DNA of 41,813 bases from Streptobacillus canis (lineage in GTDB: Bacteria > Fusobacteriota > Fusobacteriia > Fusobacteriales > Leptotrichiaceae). Positions 17,200-25,397 of the stretch are shown here, piece after piece. How positions within the stretch are numbered: the first letter of the stretch is position 1; each line of letters starts with the position of its first letter. The translations under genes and the position numbers were made by a program. Under the pieces are notes generated by a model, which saw only the letters and a program-made list of their open reading frames with translations, ran no database searches and was not told the origin of the DNA. Where the stretch lies: positions 1-41,813 of the forward strand of contig NZ_WOEI01000015.1 in NCBI RefSeq assembly GCF_009733925.1. Reading direction: 5' to 3'.

Positions 17200-18382
17200 T
17201 TATACTAACAATTATTTCATTTCCTTTGTATTTACCGCCTGATATTGTTTCATCAAAATCAATATCAATTCCTCCATTTAATATACCATCTTCTAAATGT
17301 ATTTCAAACGGTTTTATATCTATTACATTATTATCGATTTTTTCTTCAAATCTAATCGACCCATCTATTATATTTTCATTAACAAATCTTCCAAGATAAT
17401 GTTTTATATTAATTTTACCTAATGATTTTTGATATCTACTCATTACTTCATCTTTTAAATCTTCTTTTTTTATTATTGCATCTTTAGAATAAAAAATTCT
17501 CCCTTTATTTACAAAATCTAATTCTGGTGAATCTATTTCAAAAGAAAATCTGCTATTTAAAAATTCCAAAAGACCATTTTCATTATTAATAAACTTAGTT
17601 TTTAATATTCTTTTTTTCCCATAACCATAATATGGTTGATACGTAAAATTATTTTTTGAAATTGATAAACGCCCTGTTATTTTACCACTATTTTCAAAAT
17701 CAATAGATTCATTTGCGTGAAGAGATGTATTTTCTGTTATTTTACCTTCATTTTTTAATCTAATCTTTTCCTCAACAATTATACCTACTTTATCTATACT
17801 TCCATGTTTTCTATTAATTAAGTTATTCTCTTTCCCTAAAATTAATGTCCCCTTTATAATTTCTCCTGCATTATCAACAACTGAAAACTTAGATGCTTCT
17901 ATATCCAATGGTTTATATATTTCCCCATACAATCTAGAACCTCTTTCCCCTTTATAATATACATATGGAGCATAAAGTGTTAAAGCATTTGCATTATTTG
18001 CTGTTCCATTTATAATCCCATTATTTGTAAAATGGATTAAATTCCTATAATCATGATTATGTCTACTTGTAAATACTTCAGCATAACTTTCTAATTTTCC
18101 ATTATTTACTAATTTAATTGAATCTGGTTTTGAATTTGAAAAAATAACATAACTTCCTGCAGCATCATAATCTACATTATATACTACTGATACTTTCTCT
18201 CCATCTCCTACTGATATACTCTGAGCTTTATCATTAACAATCTCTCTATCATATACTACTTTTTTTTCAATTTCATTTATTTTCTCTAACCCCATATCTA
18301 ATTTTTCATCTACAGACCCATTAGCTAATAGGTTCGCTGATAGCATAAAAAAAGATAATACTAACAATCTATTTTTTAACAT
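17168..18382 (-). CDS. Autotransporter, N-terminal part (signal peptide and passenger), frameshifted
   Basis: A 404-residue frame starting at ATG 18382 with GAGGAGG just upstream. Residues 1-21 are a signal peptide (MLKNRLLVLSFFMLSANLLAN). The rest is a passenger of short beta-helix turns, with repeated phrases of the type NNGKLESYAEVF, FTNNGIINGTANN, NKGRIFYSKD and NSGKITGRLS, which resemble the repeated N-x-G strands of autotransporter adhesins. The frame stops at 17168 soon after ISEK. In the shifted frame FDARNRFNETLILLGKD continues the domain, so this is one gene broken at a homopolymer. The product would be a secreted passenger without anchor. Confidence 0.85.
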   Translation of the reverse strand: MLKNRLLVLSFFMLSANLLANGSVDEKLDMGLEKINEIEKKVVYDREIVNDKAQSISVGDGEKVSVVYNVDYDAAGSYVIFSNSKPDSIKLVNNGKLESYAEVFTSRHNHDYRNLIHFTNNGIINGTANNANALTLYAPYVYYKGERGSRLYGEIYKPLDIEASKFSVVDNAGEIIKGTLILGKENNLINRKHGSIDKVGIIVEEKIRLKNEGKITENTSLHANESIDFENSGKITGRLSISKNNFTYQPYYGYGKKRILKTKFINNENGLLEFLNSRFSFEIDSPELDFVNKGRIFYSKDAIIKKEDLKDEVMSRYQKSLGKINIKHYLGRFVNENIIDGSIRFEEKIDNNVIDIKPFEIHLEDGILNGGIDIDFDETISGGKYKGNEIIVSINEVRDISEKI

Positions 18383-18591
18383 TCTTCCTCCTCTTTAAAA
18401 TGCTCTACATTTTATTTTACAAATTACAATAAAAGGTAAAAAAGTAATAAAATCGTATCATAAATAAAATTAAATTACTAGTCTTTTTTCAGATATTTTA
18501 AATTCCTAAATTAAAATAGTAACTGTCCAAAAGTTTAATTAAGCTAGATTTAATAGACACTCATAAACTTGATTAGATGTTAAAGCATTGA

Positions 18592-18774
18592 AAATTTTTC
18601 CATAAATTTAATCCTCATATTCATGCTATCGTTTCTCTTGGGGGATTAAACAAAAATTTTATCTTTAAAAAACTTAATTATTTTCATGTTAATTCTATTG
18701 CTAATCAATGGAGATATGTCGTATGTAGAGCCTTAAGTCAAGCTAATTATCCTAATGGCCTATTATTTAAATAG
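18592..18774 (+). pseudogene. Remnant of an IS91-like transposase (catalytic part joined to C-terminal end)
   Basis: An open fragment reading FNPHIHAIVSLGG, then YFHVNSIANQWRYVV, then a sudden jump to YPNGLLFK-stop. NPHIHA-V--GG is the conserved HUH histidine region of Y2 rolling-circle transposases (IS91/ISCR group). A stop codon precedes the fragment, and the zinc-binding part present in the copy at 15371 is deleted. It is therefore a dead internal-deletion derivative. Confidence 0.75.
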
Positions 18775-18810
18775 GTATTTTTGTATTACTCAAATTTACT
18801 TATTAATTTT
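18751..18810 (+). repeat. 60-bp direct repeat, copy B (IS end)
   Basis: Identical to 15473-15532. Beyond its right border the sequence continues at once into the coding sequence of a truncated outer-membrane protein. The two copies bracket the autotransporter gene, 3.3 kb apart and in the same orientation. Confidence 0.85.
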
Positions 18811-19501
18811 ATTTTCAGAATCTAAACACAATGGCTATAAAATAGATACGACTTTAGCTTATGATCAAGATTTCAACTTTAAGCCATATACTAAAGGATG
18901 GACAATTTCTATAGGATTTATGCCTGAGTGGAAACAAGAAATTAATACTACTCAAGATATAACTTTTGGTGTTAAAACTTCAGCAACTTTAGGACTTGCT
19001 GTAAAAAATTTTGGAAAAAGTGTTATAACTGAAGCCCTTTTTTGTGAAGAGGAAGAAAATGAAGAAAAAAGAAAAGAATATGAAATTAAAGAGAAAAAAA
19101 TAATAGAGGAAGCAACTGCTAAAGCAAGTTCATATATTGAATATTACCCACATAGTTCTATTAATTTAACAGGTATTGTTGATTTTAATTATTTAATAAA
19201 TGATAAAATGAAAGGTTATATAGGAATTGAAGCTGGAATAGGAATTAATTTTTTAAGTACTCAAGAAAGAACTCACATTCTAGAAGTATCTGCTTCTTTA
19301 AGTGAAGATAATGAAGACTCTGATGATTCTGGTTATGTTGGTCGTAGAGAAACTAAAATTCATACTGAAGTTGCTTTTGAGTTAGGACCTATAATAAAAG
19401 GTTCATTAGGTGTTAAAATAAATGATAAATATAACATAGGAATATTTGGTGGATACGGTAACAAAGGATTAGCTGGAATTGAAATGGGATATAAATTTTA
19501 A
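18755..19501 (+). pseudogene. Small outer-membrane protein paralogue, 5' end replaced by an IS end
   Basis: The frame from ATG 18755 has 248 codons, but its first 18 or so are IS-derived sequence within the 60-bp repeat. The protein proper starts near 18811. It matches the protein at 14819: MPEWKQEINTTQDITFG against LPEWRTDIRHDINVAFG, and KYNIGIFGGYG...GIEMGYKF against RYNIGAYVGYG...GIQAGYTF. An acidic and lysine-rich insert (about residues 90-125) is unique to it. The native signal peptide, promoter and ribosome site are gone. The IS-derived N-terminus (FCITQIYLLILFSES) is hydrophobic and could by chance act as a signal sequence, but no ribosome site precedes the ATG. Most likely a pseudogene. 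Confidence 0.7.
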
Positions 19502-19516
19502 ATAATTAAATACGAA

Positions 19517-19548
19517 ATGATTCTAATTTTTTAGAGTCATTTTTTTAT
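19517..19548 (+). terminator. Terminator after the truncated outer-membrane gene
   Basis: ATGATTCT (19517-19524) pairs with AGAGTCAT (19533-19540), one G-U pair, followed by seven T. Confidence 0.8.
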
Positions 19549-19577
19549 TGCATTTTTTAGATATTTTAAAGTATACT
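19548..19577 (+). promoter_or_regulatory. Probable promoter of the large adhesin gene
   Basis: TTGCAT (19548-19553), 18-bp spacer, TATACT (19572-19577). It overlaps the T-run of the preceding terminator. Transcription would begin near 19584, just before the ribosome site. Confidence 0.6.
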
Positions 19578-19596
19578 ATAAATATAAAACTAAAAG

Positions 19597-19650
19597 AAAG
19601 GAGATGTATAATATATTATAAATAATAAAATATATTATACAAAAAAAATG
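19597..19650 (+). promoter_or_regulatory. Ribosome site separated from its start codon by a perfect 13-bp hairpin
   Basis: AAAGGAG (19597-19603) is followed after one base by TGTATAATATATT (19605-19617), an 11-base loop, its exact reverse complement (19629-19641), six A, and the ATG at 19648. The linear distance is 44 bases, far too long. If the hairpin forms, the distance across its base is about 7 bases, which is ideal. A five-codon frame (ATG 19604 to TAA 19621) also lies inside, but its spacing to the ribosome site is zero. Confidence 0.7.
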
Positions 19651-21999
19651 AAGAAAAAATATTGGTTATTTTTATTTTTAATAAATACCTTTTTATTAAA
19701 TGCAGCACAAAAACATGTAAGTACTCCAGAACAATTTATGGAAGCAGTTAAAAATTCAAATTCTAATGATGAAATTATTTTAGATAATGACATTAGAATT
19801 CTTACAGAAAATAGTGAAACTTCATATAAATTCAATGAATCTGTAGTTAATAGATATAGTTCATTATATTTTAATGGAAGTACAATAAATGGTAATAATC
19901 ATACTTTAGAAGTTTTAGGGTGGAATTTTTCTTTAATAAATTCAACAACATTTAAAAATATAAATTTAGAATTAACTCCTGTTAATGCGACAACTCCAAG
20001 TATAGAAGCAAATGATTTAACAAAAAGTAGTATAATTTTTGCTAATGGGTATGATTTAACATTTGAAAATGTTTCTACAAATCATTCACCTTCAAATCCA
20101 GCATCTAAAAATAATAAACCAGTAATAATTATGGGGAATGCTAAAGTGTTAGAAAATATTAATCCAGATTCTGATGAATCAAATACATTAAATATAATTG
20201 GGGATAAAAAAATTGAATTTAAAACAATTATTGCAGGGTCTGAGTCTGGAGAAAAAAAAGGTAAAACAACATTAAATATATCTTCAAACACCAATATAAC
20301 AAGTAATAAAGGTACTATTTTATTAAAAAATTTTGATAATACTGGAAAAATAGATATAGAATTAAATAATAAAGGTAATTCAAATATAAAAACATATGAT
20401 ATTAGCAATAATGATAATGGTAATGTAATAATAAATATTAATGATGCTAACTATAATGAAACTAATGGCGTTACAGAATTTAAAGGTAAAGTAGATGAAT
20501 TAAATTTAAGTGGAAGTACTAAATTATTTATAGATAAATCTTTAGAAGTTGAAAATTTAAATTTAAAATCAGGAACACCTGCTCTTAAAATATTAAAATC
20601 AGATGGACTGGATGATGATTATATTATTGTACCTGCCAAAGAAGGTTCTTTATCAGCAACAACAATTAATTCTGAAAACCCAGAAGCTAAAATTGAAATT
20701 TCAGATAATAGAGTAAATAAATCTCCAGATGTAATAACAGCTAAAAATGTTACCGGAAAATTCATTTTTACAAATAATGGAAATAAAAATGCCTTTCCAA
20801 ATTATACAAATGATAATAATCCTAGTAGTTCAAGTTCTACAGATACAACAACTAATAATGATTTAATAGAAGATAAAAATAGAATTAAAGAAGAACTAAA
20901 AACTAAGACTTCATTAACAAATGAACAAGTAGGTAAATTTAAAGAAAAAATAGATTCAGCTTTAAATCAAGAAGAATTAACAAGAATATCAAATGATATA
21001 AATAATTTAAATCAATTAATGCAAGAAGTATTAACTGATAAAGTTACAGTATTAGCAAATAAAGAAAATAAAAATTACAATCAAATATCTGAAAATTTAA
21101 AAACTAAATTAGAAGATTTAGTTATTAAAGTAAATGAAGCAATAACAGATACGAATATTGAAAAATTAGAAAATTTATCATCTGAAATGAAATATATAGA
21201 TTCAAAGGTCAAAGAAGAAATTAAAAAAATTGAAGATAAAAAAATAGATGAAGAAGAAAAAGTTAATTTATCTCAATATACCGAAAATGCAAGAGCTTTT
21301 ATATTTAATGATATTGATATTGCTAAATCTTTTGAGGAAAAATCATACTTTAATTTAGGTGTTGGAAAAGGTGTAACAAATAATTTAGGTTTAATAGCTA
21401 AAGTAAATGCAGGATTTAATATCGATGTTATAAAAGATATTAAAGTTGGTGGTTTCTTAGAATATAATAAGGATATAGCTCATCATTTTTCAATTGGAAC
21501 TAACTTTAAACATAAAGATGGATTATCATTTATTAGATATAGATTAGCTATTTACAATAAAATGTTTAATCATAATATAGATATTTATGGAAAATATATG
21601 AAAGAAATTAATATTTTAAAAGACTTAACAGTAACACCTTCTATTGGACTATATTTATCATATTCTAACAAAGTAGAACTTGATAAAAAAGTTATGTTAA
21701 ATCAAAGATTTATAGCTTTAGGAGATTTAGAAGCAAAATTAAATTATCATATATATGGAATTGATTTTTATATTTCTCCTTTATTAAAATTTGGATATAA
21801 TGGAGCTATTCTTTTAGAGAAAGCAAATCAAAAAAATAAATTAAATATTGGAAGAGATTACTTTGTTTATGGTTTAAATGCAGGATTAAATAAATCATTT
21901 GATAATGGAGTTGTTTTGAAATTTAATTTAGGAGCAAATTCTAATGAAAAATTAGATGTTAAATTAAAATCAGATTTAGGTATAGCTTATAATTGGTAG
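19648..21999 (+). CDS. Large surface adhesin: beta-helix passenger, helical GA-like module, outer-membrane barrel
   Basis: A 783-residue exported protein. Residues 1-20 are a signal peptide (KKKYWLFLFLINTFLLNAA). Residues about 23-385 start with STPEQFMEAVKNSNSNDEI, the typical opening of pectate-lyase-like right-handed beta-helix domains, and are rich in N-x-T/S strands. A low-complexity Asn/Ser/Thr linker (about 385-402, with SSSSST) follows. Residues about 403-545 are helical, including SLTNEQVGKFKEKIDSA and ISNDINNLNQLM, which resemble the GA/albumin-binding-type three-helix modules of Gram-positive surface proteins. Residues about 566-783 are amphipathic strands of a barrel ending GIAYNW. 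It is likely a self-anchored outer-membrane adhesin; the ligand is unknown. The hairpin between ribosome site and ATG suggests translational control. Confidence 0.8.
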   Translation: MKKKYWLFLFLINTFLLNAAQKHVSTPEQFMEAVKNSNSNDEIILDNDIRILTENSETSYKFNESVVNRYSSLYFNGSTINGNNHTLEVLGWNFSLINSTTFKNINLELTPVNATTPSIEANDLTKSSIIFANGYDLTFENVSTNHSPSNPASKNNKPVIIMGNAKVLENINPDSDESNTLNIIGDKKIEFKTIIAGSESGEKKGKTTLNISSNTNITSNKGTILLKNFDNTGKIDIELNNKGNSNIKTYDISNNDNGNVIININDANYNETNGVTEFKGKVDELNLSGSTKLFIDKSLEVENLNLKSGTPALKILKSDGLDDDYIIVPAKEGSLSATTINSENPEAKIEISDNRVNKSPDVITAKNVTGKFIFTNNGNKNAFPNYTNDNNPSSSSSTDTTTNNDLIEDKNRIKEELKTKTSLTNEQVGKFKEKIDSALNQEELTRISNDINNLNQLMQEVLTDKVTVLANKENKNYNQISENLKTKLEDLVIKVNEAITDTNIEKLENLSSEMKYIDSKVKEEIKKIEDKKIDEEEKVNLSQYTENARAFIFNDIDIAKSFEEKSYFNLGVGKGVTNNLGLIAKVNAGFNIDVIKDIKVGGFLEYNKDIAHHFSIGTNFKHKDGLSFIRYRLAIYNKMFNHNIDIYGKYMKEINILKDLTVTPSIGLYLSYSNKVELDKKVMLNQRFIALGDLEAKLNYHIYGIDFYISPLLKFGYNGAILLEKANQKNKLNIGRDYFVYGLNAGLNKSFDNGVVLKFNLGANSNEKLDVKLKSDLGIAYNW

Positions 22000-22040
22000 A
22001 ATAATAATTATGGATTTTTTGAGAGTATTGAAATAAGTCT

Positions 22041-22066
22041 GTAAATTCATTCAAATTTACTTTTAT
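22041..22066 (+). terminator. Possible terminator after the adhesin gene
   Basis: GTAAATT (22041-22047) and AATTTAC (22054-22060) form a 7-bp stem followed by TTTTATT. It is nested in a longer imperfect repeat (AGAGT...ACTCT). Confidence 0.5.
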
Positions 22067-22192
22067 TCAAAGACTCTTATGATATTTAATTTGTAAATAA
22101 CTCAATATATTATAACTGTATTTTACAGCGTGTCAATACAGAGGGTAAGGTTTTTTAGAACATGTACCTCCAAACTTTTCACATTTTTGTGT

Positions 22193-22648
22193 CTAGTTTA
22201 TTGGTATATGTTCTTTTTTATTTATTTCAAGTTCCATATCAACATGTAATACATTTAGTATAGTATATTCTTCACTAATCTGTACAAATCCTAGTTTTTC
22301 ATACATAGATTTAATATAGCTTTGAGAACTAATTTTTATCTTTTCATAACCTTTGTCTTCACAATATTTTATTGCTACTCTCATAATATCTGAACCTATA
22401 CCACAACCTCTTTTTAGTGATATGACTCTACCTATTTTACAATTCTTTTCATCTATGGGTATTACTCTTAAATAAGCTATCATAATTCCATTTTCTCTAT
22501 AATATATATGTGTAGATATCTTATCATAATTATCAGGATCTTCATAAACTATACCTTGTTCAACTATAAATACCCTTCCCCTAACAGCATATATTTCCCA
22601 TAATTCTTCTAAATTTAAATCATTAAATTCCTTAATAACAACTTCCAT
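22193..22648 (-). CDS. ElaA-like GNAT family N-acetyltransferase
   Basis: A 151-residue single-domain acetyltransferase. The N-terminal ELWEIYAVRGRVFIVEQ is typical of the ElaA subgroup. IGRVISLKRGCGIGSDIM is the acetyl-CoA pyrophosphate-binding motif A (R/Q-x-x-G-x-G), and YEKLGFVQISEEY is motif B. The ATG at 22648 is preceded by AAGGAGG with good spacing. It is transcribed divergently from ybaK. The substrate is unknown. Confidence 0.88.
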   Translation of the reverse strand: MEVVIKEFNDLNLEELWEIYAVRGRVFIVEQGIVYEDPDNYDKISTHIYYRENGIMIAYLRVIPIDEKNCKIGRVISLKRGCGIGSDIMRVAIKYCEDKGYEKIKISSQSYIKSMYEKLGFVQISEEYTILNVLHVDMELEINKKEHIPIN

Positions 22649-22705
22649 ATCTACGCCTCCTTTTTTTATATATTAACAAATTGAGTACATTAGTGTCAAA
22701 TTTTA

Positions 22706-22714
22706 TGGTATACT
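22706..22714 (+). promoter_or_regulatory. Extended -10 promoter before ybaK
   Basis: TGG followed by TATACT (22709-22714), no clear -35. The start of transcription would fall near 22721, at the ribosome site AGGAG, so the leader would be very short. Confidence 0.55.
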
Positions 22715-22733
22715 TAATATAGGAGTGAGAAAA

Positions 22734-23207
22734 ATGATTAAAACTAATGCAATGAGAATAATAGAAAAAGAGAAAATACCATATACTATGCATACTTATC
22801 CTGTTACTGAAGACCATATTGAAGGATATGTAGTTGCATCTCATATAAATAAAGCTGTATATGAAGTATTTAAAACACTAGTAACTAAAGGTAGTCGTGA
22901 CTACTTTGTATTCGTTGTTCCTATGGATGAAGTTTTAGATTTAAAAAAAGCAGCTAAATCTGTAGGAGAAAAAAGTATTGAAATGATAGCTGTAAAAGAT
23001 ATTAATAAAGTCACGGGATATATTAGAGGAGGATGTTCTCCTGTAGGTATGAAAAAGCTATATAAAACAGTGATACATGAAAGTGCTAAAGATTTAAAAA
23101 CCTTAGTTGTAAGTGCAGGTAAAAGAGGATATCAAATAGAAATTAATCCTTTCGATCTTGCAAAAATAGTTAATGCTAATTTTGAAAATATAGTACAGAA
23201 TGGGTGA
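22734..23207 (+). CDS. ybaK: YbaK/EbsC-type aminoacyl-tRNA deacylase (Cys-tRNA(Pro) deacylase)
   Basis: Hydrolyses mischarged tRNA, most likely Cys-tRNA(Pro), to keep translation accurate. Residues such as VYEVFKTLVTKGS, FVVPMDEVLDLKKAAK, TGYIRGGCSPVGMKK and the final GKRGYQIEINPFDL match the YbaK subgroup. About 157 residues, the usual length. ATG 22734 is chosen over GTG 22725 because AGGAG at 22721-22725 is eight bases before the ATG. The stop overlaps the start region of the next gene. Confidence 0.92.
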   Translation: MIKTNAMRIIEKEKIPYTMHTYPVTEDHIEGYVVASHINKAVYEVFKTLVTKGSRDYFVFVVPMDEVLDLKKAAKSVGEKSIEMIAVKDINKVTGYIRGGCSPVGMKKLYKTVIHESAKDLKTLVVSAGKRGYQIEINPFDLAKIVNANFENIVQNG

Positions 23208-23212
23208 TATTT

Positions 23213-23941
23213 ATGAATAATATGGATAAAGCTATAGACTGGATATTAAATGCAAAACGTCTTGTTTTCTTTGGAGGCGCTGGAGTATCAACTGCTTCTG
23301 GTATACCTGATTTTAGAAGTTCTGATGGTATTTTTAATATAAAGTATAAATATAGTCCTGAAGAAATATTATCAAGAACATTTTTTAATAGAAAACCTGA
23401 AGTTTTCTATGATTTCTATAAATCAAAAATGATATTTCCTCATATTTTACCAAATATAACTCACAAAGTATTGGTAAAACTTGAAGAAAAAGGAATATTA
23501 AGTTCTATAGTTACTCAAAATATTGATAATTTACATCAAAAAGCAGGATCTAAAAATGTAATAGAACTACATGGAAATTCATATCGAAATAAGTGTATGA
23601 AATGTAAAGAATCCTATGGTATAGAATATATTATAAATTCAGAAAGTATTCCTAAATGTCCAAATTGTGGAGGTATAATTAAGCCTGAAGTAATACTTTA
23701 TGAAGAACCATTAAATCAAAATGTTATAGAAAATGCATTAGATGAAATATCTCATGCTGATGTAATAGTTGTTGCCGGTACATCACTTAAAGTATATCCT
23801 GCAGCATCTTTTCTAGGGTATTATAGAGGATCAAAGCTTATCATCATAAATGATAGTAAAACTGAAGGTGATGAATGGGCAGATATTAAGGTAGAAATGA
23901 GACTTGAAGAATTCTTTAAAAAGGTAGATGAACTATTATGA
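23213..23941 (+). CDS. NAD-dependent protein deacylase, Sir2 family
   Basis: Removes acyl groups from protein lysines using NAD. The NAD-binding GAGVSTASGIPDFRS, the QNIDNLH motif, the catalytic histidine in IELHGN, and four zinc cysteines in CMKC...CPNC are all present, followed by VAGTSLKVYPAASF. About 242 residues. The start is ATG 23213 after GGGTGAT; an in-frame GTG at 23204 lies inside the ribosome site. Its 3' end overlaps the next ATG by 4 bases. No protein acetyltransferase is directly adjacent, but a GNAT gene lies in the divergent unit. Confidence 0.94.
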   Translation: MNNMDKAIDWILNAKRLVFFGGAGVSTASGIPDFRSSDGIFNIKYKYSPEEILSRTFFNRKPEVFYDFYKSKMIFPHILPNITHKVLVKLEEKGILSSIVTQNIDNLHQKAGSKNVIELHGNSYRNKCMKCKESYGIEYIINSESIPKCPNCGGIIKPEVILYEEPLNQNVIENALDEISHADVIVVAGTSLKVYPAASFLGYYRGSKLIIINDSKTEGDEWADIKVEMRLEEFFKKVDELL

Positions 23942-25044
23942 TAGAAAAAATACGTGATTTAAGAAAAAAATTAAATGAAAATCCTGAAATTTCAAATAAA
24001 GAATATGTAACTCGTGAAATATTAAAAGACTTTCTTAAACAAAATTCTAATATTAACATTGTAGACATGAATACATATTTCTATGCTGAAAGAATAATAG
24101 ATTCTAATTTAGAAACTATAGTTATTAGAGCTGATCATGATGCAATAACTAATTCTAAAGGTCAAGTTTATCATGGTTGTGGACATGATGGACATTCTTC
24201 TATACTTGCTGGAACTATACTTGCAACAGAAGGTATAAAATTAAATAAAAATGTAATTTTCCTATTCCAAGCTGCAGAAGAAAATGGTAGTGGAGCTAAA
24301 CTTACAGACGAACTATTTAAAAAATATAAGATTGATAAAATCTATGGATTACATAACATGCCTATGTTAGAAAAAAATGTAGTTGGATACAAAAAAGGAA
24401 CTATGATGTGTGCTTCTTGCGGATATACTTTTAAAATTACAGGAAAACAATCTCATGCTTCTCTTCCAGAAAATGCTAAAAATCCAGCATTTGTTATCTC
24501 TAAAGTTATTGAAATGTTAGAACCTCTATCTAAATTTAATGGTTTTAAAGCCATAACTTTTGAAAATCATGATTTTAAAGACTTAATTATGGCAACAATA
24601 ATTAATGTTAAAATAGGTGAGAAAAACTTTGGAATTTCACCAGCTAATGGTGAAATATCTATGACACTAAGAAGTGCAAAAGAAGATGAATTAAACATAT
24701 TATTTACTATGATATATAACAAAATTAAAGAACTTTGTGGTAGTGAATATATCTTCTCTTATGAAGAATTTGATGCATTCCCAGAAACAAATAACGATGA
24801 TAAACTAACTGAAGAAACTATAAAAATATTTAAAGAAAAAGGGTTTAAAGTAATAGAAAACAAAGAACCTTTTAGAGCAAGTGAAGATTTTGGATACTAT
24901 AAAAAATTTGCACCTAGTCTATTCTTTTTCTTAGGTAATGGAGATAGTGCTCCTCTTCATGATGATATGTACAAATTTAATGATGACATATTGGAAACTG
25001 GTATTGCTCTATTTAAAACAATAATAGAAAGTGAGAATAATTAA
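23938..25044 (+). CDS. M20-family metallo-amidohydrolase (N-acyl amino acid / aminoacylase type)
   Basis: Predicted dinuclear metal amidohydrolase cleaving N-acylated amino acids or small peptides in the cytoplasm. The metal-binding CGHDGHSS (about 80-87), AAEENGSGA (about 112-120, catalytic Glu pair), LHNMP and the final PLHDD histidine are all present. HASLPENAKNPA begins the small dimerisation domain. The 368 residues fit the M20D group (hippurate hydrolase / IAA-amino acid hydrolase-like). It overlaps the sirtuin gene by 4 bases and touches the next gene (TAATG). Confidence 0.92.
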   Translation: MIEKIRDLRKKLNENPEISNKEYVTREILKDFLKQNSNINIVDMNTYFYAERIIDSNLETIVIRADHDAITNSKGQVYHGCGHDGHSSILAGTILATEGIKLNKNVIFLFQAAEENGSGAKLTDELFKKYKIDKIYGLHNMPMLEKNVVGYKKGTMMCASCGYTFKITGKQSHASLPENAKNPAFVISKVIEMLEPLSKFNGFKAITFENHDFKDLIMATIINVKIGEKNFGISPANGEISMTLRSAKEDELNILFTMIYNKIKELCGSEYIFSYEEFDAFPETNNDDKLTEETIKIFKEKGFKVIENKEPFRASEDFGYYKKFAPSLFFFLGNGDSAPLHDDMYKFNDDILETGIALFKTIIESENN

Positions 25045-25352
25045 TGGAATTACTTAAAGAAATGTATGAAAACACTTACGAATATCCTAAATACTGTACT
25101 AATTATGTTAAAAGAGAATTAGTAAGGCTAATAGAATTTTTTGAAAGTGGAGAAACTAGAAAAACATATATAGAAGAATATATAGAAGAAATGGTTTATG
25201 AACTAAATGACATACAAGAAATATTCTGGAATGGTGAAAGTGATATAGATGATTTCGCTAGTAAATGCATATTAAATGAAATAACTAATATTATACAAAA
25301 ATATAGAGATGATATTAATATTGAACAAGTTTTAAGACACAGAAGATGGTAA
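25044..25352 (+). CDS. DUF5713-like small protein
   Basis: A 102-residue acidic helical protein. From memory the features EMYENTYEYPKYCTNYVKREL, LNDIQEIFWNGESDIDDFA and the C-terminal RHRRW agree with the DUF5713 family (which commonly ends in a R-x-W element). The function of that family is unknown. The ATG overlaps the stop of the amidohydrolase, so translation is coupled. A promoter for the next gene starts only a few bases after its stop. Confidence 0.75.
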   Translation: MELLKEMYENTYEYPKYCTNYVKRELVRLIEFFESGETRKTYIEEYIEEMVYELNDIQEIFWNGESDIDDFASKCILNEITNIIQKYRDDINIEQVLRHRRW

Positions 25353-25356
25353 AATA

Positions 25357-25365
25357 TGATATAAT
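25357..25365 (+). promoter_or_regulatory. Extended -10 promoter before the PTS IIA gene
   Basis: TGA followed by perfect TATAAT (25360-25365). No good -35. It lies about 33 bases before the ATG at 25398. Confidence 0.65.
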
Positions 25366-25397
25366 AGAATTAAGAAAAATTAGAAAGGTTGGTAATT

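Noticed and set aside
19604..19621. Five-codon ORF in the adhesin leader as an upstream peptide
   Set aside because: Its ATG directly touches the Shine-Dalgarno (zero spacing), so initiation is unlikely; the hairpin explanation fits better.
22085..22190. Short inverted repeat CTGTATT...AATACAG as IS end or terminator
   Set aside because: A seven-bp A/T-rich stem without T-run, without a partner repeat or transposase; likely chance.
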